Shown here: positions 34,213 through 41,629 of the stretch, piece after piece | Layout of the letters: each line of letters starts with the position of its first letter | Position numbering within the stretch: position 1 is the first letter of the stretch | Assembly: GCF_025398155.2 (NCBI RefSeq) | Contig: NZ_CP104562.2 | Location: 5,766,001-5,830,000 of the forward strand | Direction: 5' to 3' | DNA length: 64,000 nt | Source of the DNA: Roseateles amylovorans | GTDB lineage: Bacteria; Pseudomonadota; Gammaproteobacteria; Burkholderiales; Burkholderiaceae_C | Made by a program: the position numbers and the translations under genes | Notes under the pieces: model-generated | What the model was told of the DNA's origin: nothing | The model's input: the letters and a program-made list of their open reading frames with translations, nothing else | Database searches by the model: none

Positions 34213-34950
34213 ATGACCACCAAGAAAACTCGGCCCCAAGCCCCCTCGTTTGACTTCCCGTTGCCATTCACGACAGTGGACGTGGTCATCTTCACGGTCG
34301 CGGACGACGCCTTGAAGGTGCTGCTCGTGCAGCGGCCTCAGGACAAAAAATCTGAGCCCTTTCCGGGCTGGTGGGCGCTGCCCGGTGGATTCGTGGACGT
34401 CGCCGTCGACCAGGACCTTCTGGCATGCGCCGAACGCAAACTCCGCGAGAAGACTGGTGTTCTCACTCCCTACCTGGAGCAGTTGGGTAGCTGGGGCGGC
34501 GCGGCGCGGGACCCACGCGGATGGTCGGCCACCCATGTGTACTTCGCATTGATTCCCAGCCGAGACATCGAGCTTGCAAAAGGGGCGAACGCGGCTGACG
34601 TGGCCTGGTTCGCAGTGGAGGATGTCCTTGCAGACCCTAGGCTCGCGTTTGACCATGCAGCCATCCTGCAAACCGCTGTGGAGCGCCTACGTGGGCGGGT
34701 GGAATACACCTCGCTGCCGGCATTCTTGTTGCCGGAGCCTTTCACGTTGCCGCAATTGCAGCGCATCTACGAGATCGTCCTGAATCGCGCCGTGGACAAG
34801 AGCGGGTTCAGAACGCGCATGTTGGCAGCGCAGTTCCTCGTCGAAGCCGGTCATGTCGAGGGTAGCTCGAACCGCCCGGCCATGGGGTACCGGCTCGCAG
34901 ACCGTCGGACGCCGGTGGTATTTCCCCGGACCTTCAGCCCCCGGGACTGA
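34213..34950 (+). CDS. nrtR: NrtR-family Nudix-related transcriptional regulator
   Basis: 245 residues. The N-terminal Nudix fold (TTVDVVIFTV ... PFPGWWALPGGFVDV) has a Nudix box lacking the usual acidic residues (VDVAVDQDL... ERKLREKTGV), so it is probably not a hydrolase. The C-terminal winged helix (LPEPFTLPQLQRIYEIVLNRAVDKSGFRTRM in part) is the NrtR type. NrtR proteins repress NAD- or ADP-ribose-related genes and are released by ADP-ribose. It is divergent from the ADP-ribose operon with a double palindrome between them, so it is the likely repressor of that operon and itself. Confidence 0.88.
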   Translation: MTTKKTRPQAPSFDFPLPFTTVDVVIFTVADDALKVLLVQRPQDKKSEPFPGWWALPGGFVDVAVDQDLLACAERKLREKTGVLTPYLEQLGSWGGAARDPRGWSATHVYFALIPSRDIELAKGANAADVAWFAVEDVLADPRLAFDHAAILQTAVERLRGRVEYTSLPAFLLPEPFTLPQLQRIYEIVLNRAVDKSGFRTRMLAAQFLVEAGHVEGSSNRPAMGYRLADRRTPVVFPRTFSPRD

Positions 34951-35014
34951 GAGGCACTGCAACGTTGGCCGCCCACCGAAGGCGGTATCGCCGTGTACGA
35001 AGGCAGCGGCGAAC

Positions 35015-35719
35015 CTAGACTTTTCTCATCGCAAGCAAGTAATTGACGCCCATCCAGCGGCCAAGCCCGAAGGACTTGGTGACGGGGTTGTAACGCAAGC
35101 CTTTCTCATCGCAAAGCGTGAGCCCAAAGCTGGCAGCCGTTGCCTTCAGCTCCGCTGGTTTGATGAACTTCGCGTAGTCGTGCGTACCGCGGGGAAGTAC
35201 CTTGAGCACACGTTCAGCGCCGAAGATGGCGACCAACCAGCTCAATGGGGAGCGGTTGATCGTCGAGAAAAAGGCCCAACCGCCTGGCTTGAGCAGTGCC
35301 GAGCAGGCTGCCACGACTTGTTCCGGATCGGGTACGTGCTCGAGCATCTCCATACAGGTCACCACGTCGAACGAGGCAGGCATCTCGCGCGCAAGCTCCT
35401 CCGCGGCGATGTGCCGGTAAGCCACCGAAGCCTTGCTTTCGGCCGCGTGCAGAGCCGCCACCTTCAGCCCTTTGTCCGCCAGATCGATGCCCAGCACGTC
35501 GGCGCCGCGATGTGCCATCGACTCGGCCAGGATGCCGCCGCCGCAGCCAACGTCCAGCACCCGCTTCCCGCGCAACGGGGCCAGGCTGTCGATCCATTCG
35601 AGCCGTCGCGGATTGATGGCGTGGAGCGGCCAGAACTCGGACTCGGGATCCCACCAGCGCGAGGCTAGCGCCTGAAACTTAGCGAGCTCGGCGGCATCGG
35701 AGTTGGTGTGCGTGACCAT
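35015..35719 (-). CDS. ubiG: UbiG-type O-methyltransferase
   Basis: 234 residues, class I SAM-dependent methyltransferase. SAM motif I is VLDVGCGGG (54-62). AKFQALASRWWDPESEFWPLHAINPRRL at the N-terminus (seen in parts), CMEMLEHVPDP near 123 and RGTHDYAKFIKP near 182 are UbiG-specific. UbiG carries out both O-methylations of ubiquinone synthesis. The location next to a DCC oxidoreductase and an ArsR regulator rather than in a housekeeping ubi context leaves open that it is a paralogue with a specialised role. Confidence 0.88.
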   Translation of the reverse strand: MVTHTNSDAAELAKFQALASRWWDPESEFWPLHAINPRRLEWIDSLAPLRGKRVLDVGCGGGILAESMAHRGADVLGIDLADKGLKVAALHAAESKASVAYRHIAAEELAREMPASFDVVTCMEMLEHVPDPEQVVAACSALLKPGGWAFFSTINRSPLSWLVAIFGAERVLKVLPRGTHDYAKFIKPAELKATAASFGLTLCDEKGLRYNPVTKSFGLGRWMGVNYLLAMRKV

Positions 35720-35740
35720 GAACTTCCTTGTGTGGGTGGA

Positions 35741-36175
35741 TCACCAGTGACCCTGGCGGCGGTTCCAGCGGTAGAGCTGGCGGGCAAACAAGACGTAAGC
35801 CCAGGAGGTCAATCGGCGAATGCCGGGCCAGCCGAGCGGCTTGAGCAGCCAGCCCCAGCGAGGTTGAAGCGACCACGTCGTTAACAGCGCCGGCGCACCC
35901 ACTTGAAGGTGGCCGCTCGGGTCGACCACGTGCAAGCGCTCTCGCACGTCTTCCAGATCGAGCCCCAGGGGGACGAGGCGCTCCGGATTGCGGTGCACAT
36001 CGACCCATTCGACGTCCGCCTCGGCGATGCGGTCACGCATTGCACACACGCCCGCATCGCAAACCGGGCAGGCGCTGTTGTAGTAGACGACGTGGGGCCT
36101 TGACACCAGTTTGTCGGCAGGATGAGGAACAGGGGATGGCAATGTGTCAGACACGCAGGCTCCCAGTGGCTTCAT
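35741..36175 (-). CDS. DCC-family thiol-disulfide oxidoreductase (DUF393)
   Basis: 144 residues. VVYYNSACPVCDAGV places CPVC (Cys36, Cys39) right after the first strand of the thioredoxin-like DUF393 fold; DVHRNPERLVPLGLDLEDVRERLHVVD follows, as in the family (seen in two parts). No signal peptide. It is 21 bp upstream of the ubiG-like gene and divergent from an ArsR gene. Function of this family is poorly known. Confidence 0.85.
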   Translation of the reverse strand: MKPLGACVSDTLPSPVPHPADKLVSRPHVVYYNSACPVCDAGVCAMRDRIAEADVEWVDVHRNPERLVPLGLDLEDVRERLHVVDPSGHLQVGAPALLTTWSLQPRWGWLLKPLGWPGIRRLTSWAYVLFARQLYRWNRRQGHW

Positions 36176-36191
36176 CCTGATTGTGCATCGG

Positions 36192-36203
36192 ATTTAGCTA
36201 AAT
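36192..36203. promoter_or_regulatory. Candidate ArsR operator
   Basis: Perfect 12-bp palindrome ATTTAGCTAAAT in the divergent gap between the DCC and ArsR genes. A related half-site TTAGC follows at about 36218-36222. Confidence 0.6.
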
Positions 36204-36254
36204 AGCGAAATGGAAAATTAGCAAAAGACGACATCCACTTGCTACGATCACGCC

Positions 36255-36581
36255 ATGGAAAAGATCTTCGAAGCGCTCGCCTCAACGCCGCGGCGCAAGA
36301 TCCTGGCGTACCTCTCCGAGACCGAGCTGTCGGCGGGCGATATCGCGAGCCGCTTTGACATGACCAAGCCGTCCCTGTCCAAGCACCTGAAGATTCTGGA
36401 AGCTGCTGGCCTGGTCAAGTCGGACAAGCGCGGCAGCTTCGTGTTCTACAGCCTGCAGAAGGACAGTCTCGCCAACACCCTCACCAGCTTCGTCCAGCAG
36501 GTCTGCCCGGTGTCGACGAAGCTTCGCAAGGAGAGCAAGGCGATCGCCGCCACCAAGACTGGCGGCGTGAAGGGGGCGTGA
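36255..36581 (+). CDS. ArsR/SmtB-family regulator (SdpR-like, no metal site)
   Basis: 108 residues. Winged helix: EALASTPRRKILAYL, DIASRFDMTKPSLSKHLKIL (recognition helix) and the wing GSFVFYSL. The Cys/His metal-binding motifs of ArsR or SmtB are absent; the only Cys is near the C-terminus (QQVCPVS). It resembles SdpR-type regulators. It is divergent from the DCC/ubiG pair, which it most likely represses through the palindrome in between. Confidence 0.88.
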   Translation: MEKIFEALASTPRRKILAYLSETELSAGDIASRFDMTKPSLSKHLKILEAAGLVKSDKRGSFVFYSLQKDSLANTLTSFVQQVCPVSTKLRKESKAIAATKTGGVKGA

Positions 36582-36668
36582 AGGCGGTTTGAAGCAGCCA
36601 GGCAGCGGTCGCGAGTCGCACCCATGCGCATGCCCCTGACCGTCGCTGCCTCGCCTCAATCCGAGCGA

Positions 36669-38276
36669 TCAATCCCACCGATCAATCACATACACCTGCG
36701 ATCGCCCCGCCGAGGTGACGCGAACCGTGACCGGATACGAACTCCCGCCCTTGCGCAAGTCGATCCCCACCGCGCTGCCCTCATCCAGCCCCTGCATCTG
36801 CGCGTCCTTGGAGTGCGCCTCGATCGTCGCGCGCACGCCGTGCAGCTCAGAGCGCAGCAACGACGGGAACAGCGCTGAGCCGCTTTGCCGCGTCTCGCGC
36901 GCACCGGCCAGCAGCAGGATGATCCCGTCGCCTTGATGCTTGAAGCGTTCCGCGTCATCGCCCCACCGAGCGGGCAGGCGAGTGATGCCGCTCAGCGTCA
37001 AGCGGCCTGGCTTCAATCCGTACTGGCTCGCCGGGGCGCCGCCATGCCAGACATACCAAGAGACCGGGTGATCCCACTGGAACAACCTCGGCGCGTCCGC
37101 ATTCACCGCGGTGGTGAGACCAATGAAGGCTTGATTGCCCGCAGGCAACTCCATCTCGATGCTGTCTGCATCAGGCATCACTTCGCGCAGGAACTTCTCG
37201 GCCGTCATCGTGATGGCGGGAATGGTCAATGTCGACGCCGCACCGGTCGCCTTCGTCTTCAGCCGAGAGAAGATCCCACCGCCTGCCGCCGCAGCGGGTT
37301 CGTCTGCCTTGGGTGACCACAGCAGCGGAATCTCGTCGAGGCGGGCCATGCGCCGATCCAATGCCGGTGCGAGACCCAACTGAGCGAACAGCTTCTCGGC
37401 TTGCGCCACGTTGCCCGCCGTCGGCAGGGCCTGTGGACGCTGGTAACGCAGCGGGTGCATCTTGGCGGCAAATCGCTGGGCGATGTCGCTGAACGGCAGG
37501 TCCGCGGCGATGTCCTCCAGCAACGTCCCGATCATCGAACTGCGCGGATGGCAAAAACCCGCCGGTGCCTTGGCGATGGCCGACCACACCACCGCCGCCT
37601 TCCCATCCCCCGTTGCGGCAGCGCGCGCCGCGTGCAGCTGGTACAGCCACTCTGCCTGCCCCAGCACGCGCTCGCTGCTGTAGAGGTGATCCGACTTCAA
37701 CAGCCTGACCGCTGTCTCGATCATGGGCTGCGTGAATTCATTCAGCGCATGCATGACCGTCTTGAAGTCTTCCCGCTTCTCGGCCATTGCCTGTCCGGGC
37801 TTCAACACCACGCCCTTGTAGCGCATCGATTCCGGCTGAGTGAGCGACAGATGCGCCCATCCACCCACCTCCGGAACGCCCAACACGGCATCCCGGCTGA
37901 GGAACGGACTGACGATCTTGGCACGGCGCACCGCACGGTCCAGTTGCGCGACGGCCGCGGCGTAGGCATCCGGCGCGTCATCCGCATGCCACAGCGCCGA
38001 ATGAACGACGCCGTCATCCGCCACGATGGCCAGGTGGCCGAAGCGCTCGATGAATTTGCGGCATGTCGAGCAGTTGCGGATCTGGCGCTCCACGGGATCG
38101 GCGAAGCTGTCCAGATAGAGTGACCACAGGTCGCCGGCATCGGTCAGAAACACGGCGCGATCGCCGTCCTCGGTGCGCAACTGGAATCGCGTCTGAATGC
38201 GGGCCAGGAACGCGCGGTAGTCCGTGTTGTCGTGGCGATGGGGCGTGGTGCCTTCCACTGCATGTGATTGCTGCAT
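36669..38276 (-). CDS. Uncharacterised protein (535 aa), Ro60-operon candidate
   Basis: 535 residues, no signal peptide or membrane span. Visible features: CSTCRKFIERFG near 70 (a CxxC that could bind metal), an N-terminal alpha/beta part (TDYRAFLARIQTRFQLR), and a C-terminal stretch of short beta-strands (SGSALFPSLLRSELHGVRATI, VTVRVTSAGRSQVYVIDRW in part). GGAGG five bases before the ATG fixes the start. It lies in the same direction as rsr and another unknown gene, downstream of both, 112 bp after the latter. I do not recognise the family. Some features, such as size and beta-rich end, superficially recall Cas8c, but no cas gene or CRISPR is present. Confidence 0.72.
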   Translation of the reverse strand: MQQSHAVEGTTPHRHDNTDYRAFLARIQTRFQLRTEDGDRAVFLTDAGDLWSLYLDSFADPVERQIRNCSTCRKFIERFGHLAIVADDGVVHSALWHADDAPDAYAAAVAQLDRAVRRAKIVSPFLSRDAVLGVPEVGGWAHLSLTQPESMRYKGVVLKPGQAMAEKREDFKTVMHALNEFTQPMIETAVRLLKSDHLYSSERVLGQAEWLYQLHAARAAATGDGKAAVVWSAIAKAPAGFCHPRSSMIGTLLEDIAADLPFSDIAQRFAAKMHPLRYQRPQALPTAGNVAQAEKLFAQLGLAPALDRRMARLDEIPLLWSPKADEPAAAAGGGIFSRLKTKATGAASTLTIPAITMTAEKFLREVMPDADSIEMELPAGNQAFIGLTTAVNADAPRLFQWDHPVSWYVWHGGAPASQYGLKPGRLTLSGITRLPARWGDDAERFKHQGDGIILLLAGARETRQSGSALFPSLLRSELHGVRATIEAHSKDAQMQGLDEGSAVGIDLRKGGSSYPVTVRVTSAGRSQVYVIDRWD

Positions 38277-38388
38277 TTTTCCTCCGTGTATTGGCCGCCG
38301 GCGGCTTGTTTGATTTATAGGTTGGTTGAGCCTGAGCCCCGCGCCGTCAAGATTCGGCAGCATCGGCCCATGGCGCAAAGTCGTGGCT

Positions 38389-39186
38389 TCATTGTGGCGA
38401 ACGGGTCGCCATTTGATCGGTCAACTTGTCGAACACGACATCGACTACTGTCCTGAACGGCACGCCCCCCCACGCAGGCTGTTGGTCGATGAGTTCCAGG
38501 AACTCGGGCCGCAGCAGCTTGTCGCAGAAGACGCGTTGATTCGTCGGGTCCATCATCCAGGCGCGAACCTTCTGCTGAAACCACGTGCGCCCTTCCGCAA
38601 ACGCGTTGGTCACGTACCCGTCTTCCGAAACGTGCCAATAGCGTTCGTCGACATACTGGACCGTGGATTGCAGATCCCCGCTATCGAGCCAGAAGGCCAG
38701 CAATGGGCGGATATCCAGGCCACCGATATCAAACATCAAAAGAATGGAGAGCGGGTCTTCCAGAAGTCGTTCACGCCCAGCGTTCAGGTGGTTGGCGAAG
38801 TGCTCCAGCGCAAAGCGATCGAGCACGGCGCGCTGCGACGCATCGAAGGTGCCTTCCGAGCAACGTCCGACGCGGTCGAAAAACAGCTCAATCGAGTGAT
38901 GGACCTCTTCGCCCTGGGCAATGAGCTCCAGCAAGCGAGGCAGGAGGTACTGAATCTCCGCGGCCGGCTGTACCTCGCTCTTTGCGGCGCTGTTGTATTC
39001 ATAGAAATGTTCCCGTGTGAGCGCTCGCAGCGGCAGCGTGCGCATCTGCAGCTCCAACGCAGGATCCATGCAGCACGCCGTGCAGGCGTCCAGAGGTGTC
39101 TGAGGCGGGCCGAACCGGCGGAAGGCCTGGTAGGCGTCCGCGATCACGCGTTTCATGGCCGGGCGTTCAATCGATGGAAGAAACAT
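38389..39186 (-). CDS. Uncharacterised protein (265 aa), Ro60-operon candidate
   Basis: 265 residues, soluble, mostly helical. A CTACC cluster lies near residue 38, and the middle and end are rich in Phe, Asp and Glu. No known motif. The start may also be the ATG at 39156. It follows the Y-RNA-like region downstream of rsr on the same strand, so it may be carried by the sigma-54-driven transcript. Nothing in the sequence suggests RtcA or RtcB, the RNA-repair enzymes often found with rsr. Confidence 0.68.
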   Translation of the reverse strand: MFLPSIERPAMKRVIADAYQAFRRFGPPQTPLDACTACCMDPALELQMRTLPLRALTREHFYEYNSAAKSEVQPAAEIQYLLPRLLELIAQGEEVHHSIELFFDRVGRCSEGTFDASQRAVLDRFALEHFANHLNAGRERLLEDPLSILLMFDIGGLDIRPLLAFWLDSGDLQSTVQYVDERYWHVSEDGYVTNAFAEGRTWFQQKVRAWMMDPTNQRVFCDKLLRPEFLELIDQQPAWGGVPFRTVVDVVFDKLTDQMATRSPQ

Positions 39187-39269
39187 GATGAGGGCGAAAT
39201 CAAAGGACGCGGCGACGCGTGGCCGCCGTGCATCTCAAAAAAAGAGCGCGACAAGAATTGGCAAGACAG

Positions 39270-39416
39270 AGCCGCTGGTTGCCCAGTTGGGGATTCGAAC
39301 CCCCGGCGTACCGGATGTAGTCCTGCCGGCATTCGCGCAAAACCTGAGGCTCCCCGCGTGGCGACAAACAGTCGGTGAGACACGTTCAATGGCGTCCCAT
39401 CTGCATTCGCCACGCG
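39270..39416 (-). ncRNA. Y-RNA-like (YrlA-type) RNA candidate with tRNA-like T-arm
   Basis: On the minus strand a perfect 10-bp stem (39407-39416 with 39355-39364) encloses a 42-nt internal region. It is followed by CGAATGCCGGCAGG and a T-arm mimic in which a five-G run, TTCGAAT and CCCC form a stem-loop (about 39290-39306). A full tRNA cloverleaf cannot be drawn. Bacterial Y RNAs combine a Ro60-binding stem with a tRNA-like module and are encoded beside rsr, exactly the position here (160 bp after the rsr stop). Confidence 0.5.
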
Positions 39417-39446
39417 ACGACGCATTGGTTGTAGAGAGGTTGGTGC

Positions 39447-39549
39447 CCCGGGCGACAAGAGTTGCAAGCGCGGCCTACGGGTTCTCCGTTGCGGGCCTGC
39501 CGGCCCGCTCGGCCTGGATGCGCTGTACGCCTGCAGGCATTCGCCCGGG
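39447..39549 (-). ncRNA. Second Y-RNA-like structured segment
   Basis: A 9-bp perfect stem (39541-39549 with 39447-39455) closes about 103 nt that contain a 7-bp hairpin with GGCA loop (39491-39508) and a CGAATGCCTGCAGG segment that repeats the motif of the neighbouring candidate. It begins 28 bp after the rsr stop. The T-arm equivalent is degenerate (TTGCAAC), so it may be a diverged second Y RNA or a part of one long RNA. Confidence 0.4.
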
Positions 39550-39576
39550 ATACCTTCCAAGGAGTGGGCCGTGGCG

Positions 39577-41151
39577 CTACTGCGCAGCCAGCGGCACCTT
39601 GTCGATTTCACCCACCCAGTGCGCGGCCTCCATCGTGCCGGCAGCGAAGTTCGCCACCAGGCTGAACACCGCGTCCGAGAAGCCGCCCACATTCAGGATG
39701 TCGGGCCGCTCCGAGGCCTGGGTGGTCGCCGCCGGCTGGATGTCGATGCAGACCAGACGCGCCTGCGGATGGCGCTGCTTCAGCACCGCCCACTCACGCA
39801 TCGTCGGCGTGGCGCCGTACCGGTGCGCGCCACCCCAGGACTCGTTGTCCGAGACCAGGATCATCAGGTCCACCGCCGCCCGTTCCCGATTCAGCAAGGC
39901 CAGCGGCGCGCTGCAGTTCGTGCCACCGCCCCCGACATTCGCCAACGCCTGCGCATTGGTCATCACCGAATCGCGCGCATTCAGCCGCAGCGTCACCACG
40001 TCCTGCTCAAACGGCAGCACACGCGCGTCGGGGTTTTTTCGCAGCACCGCAGCAGCCACCAAAGCAGCCACATCGATGCAGCGCACGCTGGACGACGCCG
40101 CGCCGCGATGACCGGTCACCGGCGAGCTCATCGAGCCCGACACGTCGGGACACACCACAACACGACCCGCCAGCGTCGGCACGTTCGACAGCGACAGTTC
40201 CATCGCCGTCTGCAGCGCATCGCGCACCGCCGCCGGCACAGCCTCGCCGGCTGCCGTGAACGCGGCCATCAACTGGTACGGCATCACCCGCGCCTTCGCC
40301 ACGGCCTGCGGGTCGCTGAGCTTGGCGGCCACCGCCTCGGCCATGCTGGCCTGTTCTAACACACCGTGGCGAGCGAAGGCATTCAGGTTCTGACGCACCA
40401 TCTGCCACGAGCCCTGGCGAGCGATCTGGGCCCACTGCGCGGTGCTCAGCGCCAGTGCCGTCAGCATCTGGAAGGGGACGTCAGGCACCTCGGTCGCCTC
40501 GCCTTGCGCTGCCTCGCGCTTGAATCGCTCGAAGGCCTGGGTGATGGGCGGAAGGGCCGCTTCATCGAAGGGTCGACCAATCAGCCACGCGAACCACGCC
40601 GCACGCCAGGCCTCTGCCGGCTTGGGGTGAACCATCTTCACCACATCGGCCAGCGAGGGCGTGTTGCCGACGGCGGCATTCAGCAGCTGTTTCTCGGTGG
40701 CCGTGAGCAACCAGTGCTGCACCAGCTTCTTCGGACGCGAGCCCAGCGACTTGCGACCGACGGCCCCACTGCGCAGGATCTGCACGAAGTTGCGCAGCAT
40801 CTTGCCGTTGTCGACCACGCGAGAGAACACCTGGCTCAGCAGGCCGACGTCGCGCACCGCCAGCGTGGCGGCCAGCAGGGCGGGCATGTCCTTCATGTAG
40901 CCGGTCTGACGGCCATAGATCGCCGCCTTGGCAATGAAGGCCGGCTCCAGCTGCTGCGTCAGCGCCAGCGCTTGATCCAGCTGATCGTCGGCATTGGCGT
41001 AGAAGGTGCGGCTCAGGCAACCCGTGGCCACCAGTTGCGCCAGTTGATGGCGCGGGCTGAACCCATAGGCCGGCGCCTGCTCGGCATTGCATGCCGTCGC
41101 GGCGGGCAGCAGGGTGCCTTTGTTCGTGGGGAAGAGCTGGGGGTTGACCAT
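39577..41151 (-). CDS. rsr: Ro60 orthologue (Rsr), TROVE plus vWA-domain RNA-binding protein
   Basis: 524 residues. The N-terminal two thirds are the TROVE HEAT-like ring (for example QLVATGCLSRTFYANADDQ, then LLSQVFSRVVDNGKMLRNFV). The C-terminal vWA domain has a MIDAS DxSxS motif in CPDVSGSMSSP near 336 and a GGGGTNCSAPL metal-loop Thr. Ro60/Rsr binds misfolded RNAs and Y RNA, and with Y RNA can tether PNPase. GAGGAG lies eight bases before the ATG, and a perfect sigma-54 promoter lies 49 bp further up. The intergenic RNA after it supports a ribonucleoprotein operon. Confidence 0.93.
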   Translation of the reverse strand: MVNPQLFPTNKGTLLPAATACNAEQAPAYGFSPRHQLAQLVATGCLSRTFYANADDQLDQALALTQQLEPAFIAKAAIYGRQTGYMKDMPALLAATLAVRDVGLLSQVFSRVVDNGKMLRNFVQILRSGAVGRKSLGSRPKKLVQHWLLTATEKQLLNAAVGNTPSLADVVKMVHPKPAEAWRAAWFAWLIGRPFDEAALPPITQAFERFKREAAQGEATEVPDVPFQMLTALALSTAQWAQIARQGSWQMVRQNLNAFARHGVLEQASMAEAVAAKLSDPQAVAKARVMPYQLMAAFTAAGEAVPAAVRDALQTAMELSLSNVPTLAGRVVVCPDVSGSMSSPVTGHRGAASSSVRCIDVAALVAAAVLRKNPDARVLPFEQDVVTLRLNARDSVMTNAQALANVGGGGTNCSAPLALLNRERAAVDLMILVSDNESWGGAHRYGATPTMREWAVLKQRHPQARLVCIDIQPAATTQASERPDILNVGGFSDAVFSLVANFAAGTMEAAHWVGEIDKVPLAAQ

Positions 41152-41199
41152 GAGGGTTCTCCTCTTTTGCTTTCAACGTCTTGTGTATGCCTCCTTCAT

Positions 41200-41215
41200 T
41201 GCAACGGTTGTGCCA
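41200..41215 (-). promoter_or_regulatory. Consensus sigma-54 promoter of rsr
   Basis: On the minus strand TGGCAC, AACCG, TTGCA: a perfect -24/-12 element. It predicts transcription starting near 41189, leaving a leader of about 38 nt with GAGGAG before the rsr ATG. Sigma-54 plus the activator RtcR controls rsr/rtcBA operons in enterobacteria. No rtcR gene is in the window. Confidence 0.85.
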
Positions 41216-41629
41216 GGTCTTGCCAGCTGGCTGGATGAGTCGCTTAAGCCCTTGATTACACGCGGGAAATTTCTTCTCACGCCCCCAGCGCTGCCCGACA
41301 GACCCGCGCGAACCTGCCCGCCCACTAGCTGCGTCGCTAGCAAGTTATCTGAATGCAGTCGTCGTTCGGTCGAGGAGCGGACGTAGGCGCCCCGCCTCCG
41401 CCTGCGGTTTGACGATGAGCTTGCGCCCGCTCACCCAGCCTTCGCCAGCGAATGTGGGCCGCGCCGGCTGTTCGGTCAGTTGTGCTTCGTCGGACGTGTT
41501 GCGGATCTTGAACCAACCGTTCACAGCGTCTGTCACTTCAGGACGAACGCGAACCCTGCGTTGAAATCCAAGGGCCCTCCCTGCCATCACGCAGCGGAGG
41601 GCCCTTGGGCACCGGCAGGTTGACGCGCA
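41216..41629. other. Intergenic region upstream of rsr
   Basis: About 410 bp without a supported gene. It holds an inverted repeat CTAGC/GCTAG (41325-41340) some 110 bp upstream of the sigma-54 promoter, a good distance for an enhancer-binding protein site. It also holds a long hairpin (41568-41608: 13 bp plus an inner 4 bp, one bulge) downstream of the GGDEF gene that may act as a transcription stop although no T-run follows. Confidence 0.5.

Noticed and set aside
36669..38276. Cas8c/Csd1-like CRISPR protein
   Set aside because: Only size and a beta-rich C-terminus are suggestive; no other cas gene and no repeat-spacer array exist anywhere in the window.
39281..39335. Possible tRNA gene, because of GGGTTCGAATCCCC
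   Set aside because: No matching acceptor or anticodon arm can be folded around the T-arm; better explained as the tRNA-like part of a Y RNA next to rsr.
41345..41590. 81-codon minus-strand frame between rsr and the GGDEF gene
   Set aside because: Not followed or preceded by a credible ribosome-binding site, overlaps the long hairpin, and shows no recognisable domain.
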